Shown: positions 11,294 to 21,003 of the stretch, in pieces
How the letters are laid out: each line of letters begins with the position of its first letter
How positions within the stretch are numbered: the stretch's first letter is position 1
Assembly: GCA_023014485.1 (NCBI GenBank)
Contig: JAJOZX010009091.1
Coordinates: 42,501-106,500, forward strand
Direction: 5' to 3'
Length of the DNA stretch: 64,000 bases
DNA from: Bathynomus jamesi
Lineage: Eukaryota; Arthropoda; Malacostraca; Isopoda; Cirolanidae
The notes under the pieces: model-generated
What the model saw: the letters and a program-made list of their open reading frames with translations, nothing else
The model's database searches: none
What the model was told of the DNA's origin: nothing
Program-made: the position numbers and the translations under genes

Positions 11294-11655
11294 AGTTAAT
11301 TTGTGGAATGGATTGCCAGCCAGCGTAGTTCAAAGTAATTCGGTCGAATCTTTTCAAAAGAGACTAGATGCTTATCTTGCCTTAAATCCCCAGTTAGAAG
11401 CATTTGTTAACGCGTAGAAGAAATATTGTGGAATTTTCACTCGGATTCCTTCCTCTTTTCTCTAAAATTTTCACTTTATCTTTAAATTTCTTTCCTTTCT
11501 TTCAACTTCTCTTCTTTGCTTTAAAACTTTCACTTTATCTTTAAATTTTCTTACATCATTAAACCTTTCCTCTTAAAGAGACAGCCTCGTAGGGACCATC
11601 CGGTCTGTTGCTGTTTCATGTCCTTTTATATTACTCTGTATTCCTTTGTATATGT
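11294..11655 (+). pseudogene. LINE, second segment: ORF end and 3' UTR
   Basis: Resumes with VNLWNGLPASVVQSNS and SFQKRLDAYLALN, the normal end of the RT ORF begun at 8943, with a stop near 11417. The following AT/CT-rich DNA includes GGGACCATCCGGTCTGTTGC, a typical LINE 3' UTR context, and ends near 11655 at the next element. Confidence 0.8.
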
Positions 11656-11658
11656 ATA

Positions 11659-12100
11659 CAGGGTGGCGCAGAAGTCAGGAGTCAAAGGAGTCAGAAAGAA
11701 TGGATCTTTTCCGTTCTATGGCCGCCACTATTTTTGAATAAAAATTACTTCTTCGGTTACAAAATTTATAATTTATAATTAATAATTATTAATTTATATT
11801 TTTTTAGTTGCAAAATTTATAATTTATGCAGTGATAGCCCTTTGATCAATGAATTTTGCGCCAACCACTCGAATTAGCGCAAAAGTCAGGAGTCAAAGGG
11901 TCATCATTGCATAAATTATAAATTTTTAACTAAGAAATTATAAATTATAAATTTTTTTAACTAAAAAATTATAAATTATAAATTTTTTAACTAAAAAATT
12001 GTAAATTATTTCACTGAAAAAAAATTTAAAAATAGTGGCAGCCATAGAACGAAAATATCCATTCTTTGTGGCCCTTTTTTCTCTGACTTTTGCGCCACCC
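11659..12100. mobile_element. MITE with CAGGGTGGCGCAAAAGTC ends
   Basis: About 90 bp imperfect inverted ends: CAGGGTGGCGCAGAAGTC on the left and GACTTTTGCGCCACCC on the right, with TCTATGGCCGCCACTATTTT paired inside. TATACA flanks the left end. The core includes about three units of TTTTTTAACTAAAAAATTATAA. The CAGGGTG end and TA flank suggest the Tc1/mariner type. A lone copy of this end, TTTTGCGCCACCCTG, lies at about 19803-19818. Confidence 0.8.
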
Positions 12101-12101
12101 C

Positions 12102-12159
<58 letters not shown>

Positions 12160-13205
12160 GTTAAACACAGACCGTGCATGGAACAAGGAACTCTTCTGGG
12201 AAAATTAAATCCACTATAGTCCGAATAAGTAATGGTAAATGACAATACCATAGTTTTTCTTTTCATGATGCTAGCCCGACGTGGGCAACGGGTCTCTCGC
12301 AAAGAGGTCCCATAAATAGCTTCCCTCACCAGCTATCTGCAAAGCAGACAGGATCCAGCTTTGGGACATGGTCTAGGGTTTTGGCTAAAAATACATAGTT
12401 ACCCCTTTTTCTTTGATTTATTCATCCGACGTGAATGCAACGAGTCTTACTTATATAGAGGTTCTGAATGTAGTGGGACTAGGCTTGCTTTAAACCCTAG
12501 ATCCATGTCCCAAAGCTGGATCCTGTCTGCTTTGCAGATAGCTGGTGAGGGAAGCTATATTTATGGGACCTCTTTGCGAGAGACCCGTTGCCCACGTCGG
12601 GCTAGCATCATGAAAAAGAAAAACTATGGTATTTGTCATTTACCATTACTTATTCGGACGATAGTGGATTTAATTTTCCCAGAAGAGTTCCTTGTTCCAT
12701 GCACGGTCTGTGTTTAACATATAAGTTTCTCAGGAGACCATTCTGAGTTTGTGTATATTAAACGGACGTGTTACGTGCCTTGAAAAGTGGACGCTCAATG
12801 TCCCGGTTGAGGTTTAAGTTTTGTTTTTTTGGCTAAAAATACAATAGTTACCCCTTTTTCTTTGATTTATTCAATCCGACGTGAATGCAACGAGTCTTTT
12901 ACTTATATAGAGGTTCTGAATGTAGTGGGACTAGGCTTGCTTTAAACCCTAGATCCATGTCCCAAAGCTGGATCCTGTCTGCTTTGCAGATAACTAACTG
13001 GTGAGGGAAGCTATATTTATGAGACCTCTTTGCGAGAGACCCGTTGCCCACGTCTGGCTAGCATCATGAAAAAGAAAAACTATGGTATTTGTCATTTACC
13101 ATTACTTATTCGGACTATAGTGGATTTAATTTTCCCAGAAGAGTTCCTTGTTCCATGCACGGTTTGTGTTTAACATATAAGTTTCTCAGGGGACCATTCT
13201 GAGTT

Positions 13206-13206
<1 letters not shown>
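12160..13206. repeat. 447-454 bp repeat, two direct copies plus one inverted partial copy
   Basis: Two tandem plus-strand units (about 12382-12755 and 12831-13206) are preceded by a partial inverted copy (12160-12370). Landmark words are CTAGATCCATGTCCCAAAGC, TGCGAGAGACCCGTTGCCCA and TATAAGTTTCTCAGG. The same unit recurs twice at 59.4-60.3 kb on the other strand. A 90-odd codon frame crosses each unit but is shifted or broken between copies, so I do not call it a gene. The family is not recognised. Confidence 0.8.

Positions 13207-13280
<74 letters not shown>
13207..13280. repeat. (AT)n microsatellite
   Basis: About 74 bp of pure TA, directly after the 447 bp repeat. The copy at 59.3 kb is also preceded by (AT)n on the same side. 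Confidence 0.95.
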
Positions 13281-13282
<2 letters not shown>

Positions 13283-13573
13283 CGATTCTTTTTAAGAGTT
13301 ATTCTGGAAATAGGGAATAGTTTGACAGGTGAAAGGCCGAGGAAATAGCTTTTGTTTAACGAATTGGAAATAGCTCGCTTGTTTTCCACTTAAAATTTTT
13401 ACGTATTTAGAATACATCCGATATGAATAAAATAATGTATTTACAATACACACGATACGAATAAAATAATGGCCGAACTAATACGGGAATTTTATTCCAA
13501 AATTGCGCTTTCTCGCTACTATTTTCAAAGCCACTGAGGAAAAAATTATATATATATATACACAGGGTGTATC

Positions 13574-14186
13574 CAGTGGCGGATTATCACTGAGGCTATT
13601 GAGGCTGAAGGGATCAAGTAAAGATAAGCACCCCCAACCTTTTTTAGTTAGCTTTATAAGGCTAACTAACGAAAATATCACCGCTTAACCTAACCAATCG
13701 TTAGGTCAACTGTACGCCCTTGACGATTGGTTAGGTTAGGTCGTGATATTTTCGTTAGTTAGCCTTATAAAGCTAACTAAAAAAGGTTGGGGGTGCTTAT
13801 CTTTACTTGATCCGGCTGAAGCCTCAGGCTCCCATGCTTGAGGGTCCCCCAATCAACTGAGTTTCGATGACATAATTCGAGATTTCGCAAACCTCTTTGA
13901 TTAAATATGACAGAGTACACAAACTGACAAATTCCTTGTTTTATTTTATGTTTTATAGGTCCTAAAGTAAGGTTTGTTTAATACTCTTTGGTTTTGGCAA
14001 ACGGCAAAATACACTGTGTTAAGGTTCTTTTAAGTTTGTTGCTCAATTAGCCTGAGCACCGTACATATAATTCGTGTAAATGTACTATGTACTGTACATG
14101 TACGTGTATTGTTAGTAAAAATCTATATAAAAGGGCCTCCATATTCTTCATTGCCCGGGGCCCCGGGGTGTCTTAATCCGCCTCTG
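13574..14186. mobile_element. hAT-type MITE with 8 bp target duplication
   Basis: Ends CAGTGGCGGATTA and TAATCCGCCTCTG. The 8 bp GGTGTATC is present on both sides (13566-13573 and 14187-14194). This length is diagnostic of hAT-type insertion. It interrupts the mariner-type end above and itself carries the foldback element at 13611. Confidence 0.85.
13611..13813. mobile_element. Full-length foldback MITE, copy 1, with 8 bp target duplication
   Basis: Near-palindromic throughout: GGATCAAGTAAAGATAAGCA on the left is mirrored at the right end. The arms continue through AACCTTTTTTAGTTAGC and CTAACTAACGAAAATATCAC. The loop region carries TTGACGATTGGTTAGG. GGCTGAAG flanks both sides, an 8 bp duplication. 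The sibling at 29002 has different outer arm sequence but the same inner arm. Confidence 0.85.
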
Positions 14187-14456
14187 GGTGTATCAAAAGT
14201 CCGTTCTCATGGGGAAATCTTTTCCGATATCTTATTTAGCGACGAGGCTTGTTTTTATTTAAACGGAACAGTGAATCGCCACAATTACCATTACTGGGTC
14301 GACGAGCATGCGCTAGATTAATTGGAAAGTTGATTGTATTTTTTGTAATATATAGTTAAAACTATTTTCCCGTTCAGTTCTGTTATATTTTATTTTCCAA
14401 TGAGAACGGACTTTTGTTACACCCTGTATATATATATATATTATATTATATATATA

Positions 14457-14855
14457 CAGGGTGTCCCGTAAGTCTGGACCCATAGGGAAAAATAATAAAA
14501 TTACAAAATAGTCCAAAAATTTATTTATAATATATATATATTTTTTTTATTATTATTTTTATTATTTTTTTATTATGATCTTACTCCGCTGGAGTTTTAT
14601 TTGTGGGGCCACTTGAAAGCCAAAGTGTACGAGGTCAAACTTCAGAACATTTTCCACCTTAAAGCACGCATTGTGGAGGCGTGTCAAGAAATTTCTGCGA
14701 CTGTGATTCAGAAAGTGCTGTCGCAGTCGAGATTGCGTCTTCAACTATGTGTGCGACACAACGGCGGACACTTTGAACAGATTATGTAATAAATTTTTGG
14801 ACTATTTTGTAATTTTATTATTTTTCCCTATGGTCCAGACTTACGGGACACCCTG
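14457..14855 (+). mobile_element. Mariner-type deletion derivative retaining the transposase C-terminus
   Basis: Ends CAGGGTGTCCCGTAAGTC and GACTTACGGGACACCCTG, with about 70 bp inverted repeats and flanking TA. Internal coding is limited to the fragment below. Confidence 0.85.
14579..14789 (+). pseudogene. C-terminal fragment of a Tc1/mariner-superfamily transposase
   Basis: Reads DLTPLEFYLWGHLKAKVYE, then HLKARIVEACQEI and HNGGHFEQIM before TAA. DLTPL(D/E)FYLWG carries the third catalytic acidic region. The rest (LKxRI, then GGHxE) is the usual end of this family. The first two catalytic regions and the DNA-binding half are deleted. The element at 41152 of similar design keeps only the N-terminus. 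Confidence 0.8.
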
Positions 14856-14862
14856 TATATAA

Positions 14863-14865
<3 letters not shown>

Positions 14866-14924
<59 letters not shown>
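14866..14924. repeat. (AT)n microsatellite
   Basis: Directly abuts the mariner-type element end. 14925-15586 holds no recognised gene, only a short (CT)n(CTAT)n tract near 15036-15065. Confidence 0.9.
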
Positions 14925-14928
<4 letters not shown>

Positions 14929-15034
14929 ATTGCTTTTTTTAGGTTAAGAAATGTTCTTTGTCATAGAAACATCTGAATATTTTGAATTTATTTTTGGGTG
15001 TATGTGTGTACTAATCCGCCAAAGAACGCACGAT

Positions 15035-15066
<32 letters not shown>

Positions 15067-15586
15067 GATCTTTTTATGTAAATTTTTTCCCCAAAGCATA
15101 AAGTTATTTCAGGATGGAATAATCACTACAAAGAGTTAAATCTTTAAACAGATTCGAAAGAAGTTTAAGATCTGGAAAACTAACGAGAGACAAACGAAGC
15201 AAAAATGGCGGATGAAACTAAGAGGGCAAAAAATGAATTTAAAAAGTCTTTCCAACCAATAAACGGAGTGAAATTTTGATCAAAAATGATAAAATGTTGA
15301 AATATTTCGGGACTAAAATATGGCTAAGTTTTGAAGGTCCGTAAATAAGACGAAAAGCGATTACATTAATTGAATGAAATTGCCAGTACAGTATGTGAAA
15401 TCAATTTTATGAGGATATTGGCAATAACTTTGTCAATAAATTTAAATGGTTATATGTTGATATTAATTGTGAGGATGTAAACCAATAGTTTTTGATATGT
15501 CTCTTATGTTAAAATGTAGGAAAATATATGGAATAAGTTCTTCATCAACGTTATTATAACAAATGTAATTATTATTATGCTTACGA

Positions 15587-15759
15587 CAGTGGTTCCCAGA
15601 CTTTTTTGTATTGTTACCCAAAATCCAATTTTAATCTAGTTACATCACCCCAATCATTAGATATTATTTTTTATAACTTCTGGATCGCGTGTCATTACCC
15701 AATAATATAGTTGTTATTACCCCAGTGGGGTTATTTACCCCCTAGGTTGGGAACCACTG
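15587..15759. mobile_element. hAT-type MITE (CAGTGGTTCCCA ends)
   Basis: Left CAGTGGTTCCCAGAC, right TTGGGAACCACTG. Flanks GCTTACGA and ACTTACGG agree at 6 of 8 positions, a decayed 8 bp duplication. A relative is at 42442. Confidence 0.75.
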
Positions 15760-16037
15760 ACTTACGGGATCATGTTCTTTGTCCAGAGAGTATTATAAAT
15801 TTGAGCATTTGGTATCATGGATATTAAAACAAATAACTCTACAGCATTTATTTTCAGATAGACAATCTCGTCTATCATCGGTCTTTACTATAGAGAAGGG
15901 GTTCCCAACCTTTTTTTTAGGCCTACGTACCACTTTTTTCCACCATGTTTTTCTAAGCACCACCATTAAAAGGTAATAAAGTAGTGGGGTTTATTTATCC
16001 TAATTTTGAATGTGAATCCAAATAAATTGCTTCACCA

Positions 16038-16470
16038 TTATGCAAGTCGCTTGTTAGGCCTCATTTAGAATATGCTGTACACTTCTGATCGCCTTATATG
16101 AAGAAGGCTATAGAAATGATAGAAAGGGTTCAGCGCCGCGCAACAAAGCAATAAACCCTATGAAGAAAGACTCAAAGATCTGAATTTGTATATGTTCGAA
16201 ACTCGGCGTTTAATGGGTGAATTAATTTCAGGTGTTTGGAATTTTTATAACGAAAATTACAAACATTTCTTTGCCTGAGACTATATAGAAAATTACGAAT
16301 CAACGATTTTAAAATTAAATGTAGAAGTTTTGAAACGAACTCAGTGGAAAAACTCTTTCACGCACAGAATATTCGAAAATGGATGGCTTTCAGCCAAGGT
16401 CCTAATGATCACTTCGTAAATATGTTTAAGAACTTGTTAGACAGGTATTTTGGCAGCATAACCTTACAGT
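16038..16470 (+). pseudogene. LINE remnant (post-RT region)
   Basis: Frames on the plus strand give SLVRPHLEYAV, then MIERVQRRATK, then FETRRLMGELISG after a frame change, then DHFVNMFKNLLDRYF. These match the block after the RT domain of CR1/L2-type LINEs (SLVRPxLEYxVxFWSP, IExVQRRATK, and the VNxFKxxLDxxF end). Several stops and shifts are present. No catalytic RT remains. The family differs from the 8943 copy. Confidence 0.65.
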
Positions 16471-16544
16471 AAAGGGAGAATAAATTTGGATCCTATTTAT
16501 TTTAGTATAGAGAGTAGCCCGATATTTATTTTGTAGTAAATGCA

Positions 16545-17170
16545 GTACGAGGCGCTGGTCAGGTCTGTCGCCGGAGAATTGAGAGTTCTCATAGGCGAAG
16601 AAGCAATGAATAGAAGAAGCCATTAAATTTAAATGAAAACTACTCTGCTAGGTGTTTAGTTTATATGTATAGAGACAAGCAGTGGTGTTCCTTTTAATGT
16701 AAATGTACTAGGAGGCGCTGGTCGGGTCTGGTTACAGGACACTAGGTGTTGTCAGCGTGAGAACGTTCAGAAATTAAAACCTATAGAACCTATAAAAGAG
16801 AACTGTAGGAGGAGTTGGTTGGGGTGGAGTTGAGGTTTGATGTTCTCTTTTATTCGTAATGTAAAGGAGCTGGTCGGGTCTGTTATCAGAGCACTGGGAG
16901 TTCTTTTAGTTTATTTACTTTTATTTTAATTAATGGGAATTCTTTGGAGTTCAAACTTCCGAGTAGTTATAGTAGCTTTATTTGGGAAGCCACTCCTTTT
17001 TCTTTATTTCTTTTGCTCCCTCCTATTTACCTTTTCGTAAGTGTAAAGGAAGCAGTTTATAGTTGGTTAGTTAGAAAATAGTTGTTGAGTAATGTTTTCT
17101 TTTCCCATTAAATCTAGCGGAAGAGGATGGACGGGTCTCGTTCCAAAGTACTAGGAATTCTCTTAGGATT
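16545..17170 (+). repeat. Four dispersed copies of a ~50 bp motif, possible LINE 3' UTR
   Basis: GGCGCTGGTCGGGTCTG followed by a CACTAGG-type word and TTCTC appears at about 16551, 16713, 16864 and, more decayed, 17123. Spacing is 150-260 bp. It directly follows the LINE remnant, so a repetitive 3' UTR is the simplest reading. Confidence 0.5.
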
Positions 17171-17452
17171 ACCCAATTGGTATAGACGGGAGGCTTGATG
17201 GGAACTCTCGGAAGTCAAAACCTCTGAATGGAATTTTAGAGATGATTCTTGGGAATGTAGGATTGTTAGTACTTTAAAAGAAAATTGTGGTATATTTAGT
17301 TTAGCTAAATTGAGCCTAACTTCATAGTTTTACAATACAAAGTAATACTATAAAATACTTCCGTTTTTCCTAGCGTGAGATCTTATCCCGGTAGAGTGAT
17401 TCATATTGGTCGATAAGCACGCATTGTGTTCTATAAAGAATTATTGGACACA

Positions 17453-17454
<2 letters not shown>

Positions 17455-17523
<69 letters not shown>
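17455..17523. repeat. (CT)n(CA)n(TA)n compound microsatellite
   Basis: Three dinucleotide blocks in direct succession. Confidence 0.95.
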
Positions 17524-17979
17524 GCATAACGACATGGTACGCACTGTTGATTAGTGCAGAGTTTCTTTAATTAGTTGAAGATTAATCAATCAGTACTACA
17601 TAATCAGTTCAAATTTTTGATCTATCAGTAGAGTGACCTTTTAATTCAGAGCAGGAATGATGAGGACAGGACGTGATCACTTCTTTTATTAATAAATAAA
17701 TAATAAAAATTCTTATAAAAAATGCATGGTATAGATTAGATTAAGCAACCTAGTGTTTCTATTTCTCACTGTTCTTTAAAGCATAACTGGGTACATGAGA
17801 TAAGTGTACGAATGGTGTGAATGAACTCTGAAACTATTTTTTCCATTTTTTTTTTTTTGTTTCCTATAAATCTTTTTTCACAACTTTTTCTGTCAGCATT
17901 GGCTGGCGGATGAGGGTAAAGCTTGTCTGTTCAATATTTTACTACGGTAATTATTCGTTTTTACACCCAGTCTGTTTTT

Positions 17980-18161
17980 ATGATGAGAACAAACTTTTCT
18001 GGTCAATTTTGAGGTGTTTTGCACAAATCTGCCATCTGTTTCCTGTGCAAATGCGTAATTTTCGAGATATCGACATCTCAAAAACTACGCATTTGCACAG
18101 GAAACGGACGGCAGTTTCGTACAAAACACCTCAAAATTAACCAGAAAAGTTTGCTCATCAT
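17980..18161. repeat. Imperfect palindrome, arms about 85 bp
   Basis: ATGATGAGAACAAACTTTTC on the left is mirrored by AAAAGTTTGCTCATCAT on the right. The shared centre words are TTTCCTGTGCAAATGCGTA and TTTTGAGGTGTTTTG. The arms differ at several positions and show no clear target duplication. Probably a foldback MITE. Confidence 0.7.
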
Positions 18162-18167
18162 TTTCAT

Positions 18168-18383
18168 TTAAACTAACGAAAATATCGCGTCTTAACCTAA
18201 TCAATCATCAAGGGTGTACAGTTGACCTAACCGGGCATTCAGTTAACCTAACCAGGCCTTCAGTTGACCTAACCCGGGCCTTCAGTTGACCTAACCGGCA
18301 TTCAATTAACCTAACGGGCATTCAATTACCTAACCGGGCATTCAATTAACCTAACCGGGCATTCAATTAACCTAACAGGTTAA
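18168..18383 (+). repeat. Half foldback MITE expanded into a ~21 bp minisatellite
   Basis: CTAACGAAAATATCGCGTC to TGTACAGTTGACCTAACC matches one inner arm of the 13611/29002 foldback family. It then breaks into about seven units of TTNACCTAACCGGGCATTCA. The minisatellite seems to have grown from the element's own TTGACCTAACC word. Confidence 0.65.
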
Positions 18384-18836
18384 TATTGGTTATTTCACCT
18401 AAATATCTTCTGATCTTTTCGTATTAGGCACTCACTGTCACATTTCGGGCAAGTTAAGGATGAGAGAATAACGCCGTAATTGATAAAACATCCAATCCTT
18501 TGTCTTCATCTAGGCACATAACGAATCAAGTTCTCAAAGTCAAAATCACACGAATGGCACGTCATAATTCTATCACAAACACCACTAAACTGAATCCAAT
18601 TAGAAAAAAAAAATGCCAGAACAAACCCAACCAACTAATTAAGTCGCAGAGTAGCGAAAAAATAGCCCAATCAGGAAAAATATTTTATGAAAAAAGTATA
18701 TTATAGCCAAAACAGGAAATATATCTTATTAAAAAAAGTACATTTGAACAAATTTGCACAACATAAGATATATATTTTCTTAGTCAGTTTTGAATGGCAA
18801 TTCAATATATTGTACTGTTTTAACCGCGCGTGAGCG

Positions 18837-19148
18837 GGTTAAAAGACGAATATTATACATAGTATCTCCTGTGGAATCTTCTCGTGAAGTAGCAATTCCC
18901 AATTTACCTCCTTTAAATCTTTATTTACGTTTTCCCAATTTACTTTCTTTGAATTTATGTTTAAGCCTTCAAATATTCCATCTGCCTCTCTAGGATGCGT
19001 TTTCGGACCTCTGGGTGCTAACTTCAATTGTATATCGATTAGGTTATGGTCGGAGAACTTTGTGTGCGTTACTTTTTTATTTATTATTATCTCGTTGTTA
19101 TTTGTCCAGATTAAATCCAAAACGTTCTCCTTGTTGGTAATAATTATA
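18837..19148 (-). pseudogene. LINE endonuclease-domain remnant
   Basis: The minus-strand frame gives NKENVLDLIWTNNNEII then HTKFSDHNLIDIQLKL. NxLDLxxTN followed by FSDHxLI is the carboxy part of the APE-type endonuclease of non-LTR retrotransposons; the SDH triad includes catalytic residues. A TAA microsatellite cuts the upstream part and no RT follows downstream. A fossil fragment. Confidence 0.75.
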
Positions 19149-19300
19149 AAAATAATAATATAATAATAGTAATAATGATAATAATAATATATAATAATAA
19201 TAATAATAAATAATAATACAGGAGTTATAGCAATGAACCGAGTTAGTTGGCCTGAGCTCTGTGCCAGTTTCTGACACTCCCGAATGATGGTATGAGAATT
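19130..19300 (+). repeat. tRNA-like SINE (GGCCTGAGCTCTGTGCCAG family), 3' part with TAA expansion
   Basis: A (TAA)n tract is followed by GTTGGCCTGAGCTCTGTGCC and AGTTTCTG. The same module ends the copies at 31.1 kb (plus), 23.3 kb and 48.4 kb (minus). Confidence 0.6.
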
Positions 19301-19374
19301 TATCTCTTTAGTTTTATTACTCACAAGTTTGTTTAACATTTAGATAACTTATTATGATGTTTTGGGAGCTTTTT

Positions 19375-19500
19375 AACCCCTTTTCGTAATGGTAAAGGTG
19401 ATTGAGGATGGGACCTACAGTGTTTTTACTTGGGATCCAAACTACGGGTCGCTACATCATCTGAACGCAAGCCTGTCACCCATCCAACTCTACCCACGTA
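19375..19500 (-). repeat. 5S-rRNA-derived SINE, minus strand, 3' part
   Basis: The reverse complement contains GTTGGATGGGTGACAGGC, corresponding to 5S rRNA TTGGATGGGAGACCGCC. It then has GATGTAGCGACCCGTAG and the family tail ACTGTAGGTCCCATCCTC. Confidence 0.7.
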
Positions 19501-19510
19501 ACATAAAGAC

Positions 19511-19569
<59 letters not shown>

Positions 19570-19570
19570 T

Positions 19571-19633
<63 letters not shown>
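19501..19633. repeat. (AT)n(AC)n microsatellite cluster
   Basis: Alternating AT and AC runs. The Ile/Tyr-rich frames across it are artefacts. Confidence 0.95.
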
Positions 19634-19635
<2 letters not shown>

Positions 19636-19958
19636 TGAATCGGTACAGAATTTAAATTCTGTCCGATTCATCGATTTGTAGTACTGTACCTGGTATCCCA
19701 TGCATTAAAACCAAGCTCACCTCTCGTCTACTGTTAATTTCGCAGCCATCCCCTACCTAAAAGAAAATATAATCAACACTGAATTCCTATGATGCGCAAC
19801 TTTTGCGCCACCCTGTATATATAATCATCAGTGCATTCATAGTTTAAGTGGAAGTATGAAGAATTAAACATCTTTTACACAGAGCACCACCCCCTCCCCA
19901 TACGCCCATTCCAGGGTACAGTTGGCATCACTATTCTAGTCCCAAAAACATCCATATC

Positions 19959-20156
19959 TATATGATAATTATAACCCACTCTAATAGACAGAGTTTATTT
20001 CCACAACAGTTTCGATGCCCACTGGCATCCTCTTCGGGTGGATATAGAAAAACAAATTCGTTTTTTCTGTATCCACCCGAAGAGGATGCCAGTGGGCATC
20101 GAAACTGTTGTGGAAATAAACTCTGTCTATTAGAGCGGGTTTTAATTATCATATTT
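19959..20156. mobile_element. Head-to-head inverted tails of a Penelope-like element (family P1)
   Basis: A nearly perfect palindrome about 200 bp long. Each arm reads ATCCACCCGAAGAGGATGCC, AGTGGGCATCGAAACTGTTG and AATAAACTCTGTCTATTAGA when followed outward. The same tail ends the RT-bearing PLE at 31.5-33.5 kb and the structure at 56.6-57.3 kb. Each arm has a hammerhead-like core (see findings). No coding sequence lies between the arms. Confidence 0.75.
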
Positions 20157-20449
20157 TGACCTTCACGTAGAAAAAAGTGAATTGTTTTTGCATTAATCCA
20201 TATCTATATTCAATTAATTGCAATTTTCGTTAGTTTGTATGCAGACCCTCCGGTTATTATCAGTCTTCGTACATGATTCTTCAGAGCAAGATTGTATTTT
20301 CTCCCCAAGGCAGCACAAATGTACCGGTATCAATCTTAGCCACATTCGTACTACCTTAGGCTTGTTCTACACAAACTGGCCCGATAACCATAAGTATCAG
20401 CAATCGCAAACCGTCCGTATACAGGCTATATTTTGTTTAGAATAATATA

Positions 20450-20451
20450 TA

Positions 20452-20502
<51 letters not shown>
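20450..20502. repeat. (TG)n(TA)n microsatellite
   Basis: About 30 bp of TG, then TA, just upstream of the next SINE. Confidence 0.9.
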
Positions 20503-20503
<1 letters not shown>

Positions 20504-20662
20504 TTAAGCGACATTGGGTCTGGGTAGTAGTTGGACGGGAGACCGTCCTCCGCGCCCATATTATGTAGCGACCCGTGGTTCGGATCCCACGTAAAGCTGT
20601 AGGTCCCCTCCGTCATATGACCTTTGATGTTGCGAAGAAGGTTAAACAACCCCAATAAAGAA
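20503..20662 (+). repeat. 5S-rRNA-derived SINE
   Basis: TTAAGCGACATTGGGTCTGG, then GTAGTTGGACGGGAGACCG, match the 5S rRNA segment TTAAGCAACGT...TTGGATGGGAGACCG. The unit ends with the family tail GGTTCGGATCCCACG, CTGTAGGTCCCCTCCGTCA, GGTTAAACAACCCC. The first half of the 5S head is lost to the microsatellite. Confidence 0.8.
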
Positions 20663-20675
20663 ATGTAAAAAAAAA

Positions 20676-20707
<32 letters not shown>

Positions 20708-20961
20708 GTGGTGTGTGTGTGTGGTGTGTGTGTAGAGTTGACACAGAAAAAAATTGTATTTGTAAACTCAAACGGGATACCATTTAAAGAAGATTACGTC
20801 GTACAGTAGAATACTGCCCCCCCCACCCCATACTCCGCCACAAAAGAAAACAGACTAAAATTCGACAAAACTTTTAATACCTTACCTTTTCCTTGTTTTG
20901 TAGCACGACTACAATATTTCTCCAATATCTTCTTTCTAATCCAGTTTAGTTCTTCCGGCTT

Positions 20962-21000
<39 letters not shown>

Positions 21001-21003
21001 TAT

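Larger units (their letters stand above)
13563..14425 (+). mobile_element. Mariner-type derivative (CAGGGTGTATCAAAAGTCCG ends) split by a hAT-type MITE
   Basis: Left end CAGGGTGTATC at 13563, resumed after the insert as GGTGTATCAAAAGTCCGTTC. Right end GAACGGACTTTTGTTACACCCTG at 14403-14425. Inside, 14215-14321 encodes SDILFSDEACFYLNG, NRHNYHYW and a stop, i.e. only the first catalytic D region of an IS630/Tc1/mariner transposase. The rest of the gene is deleted. A relative with the same ends is at 35082. Confidence 0.8.
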
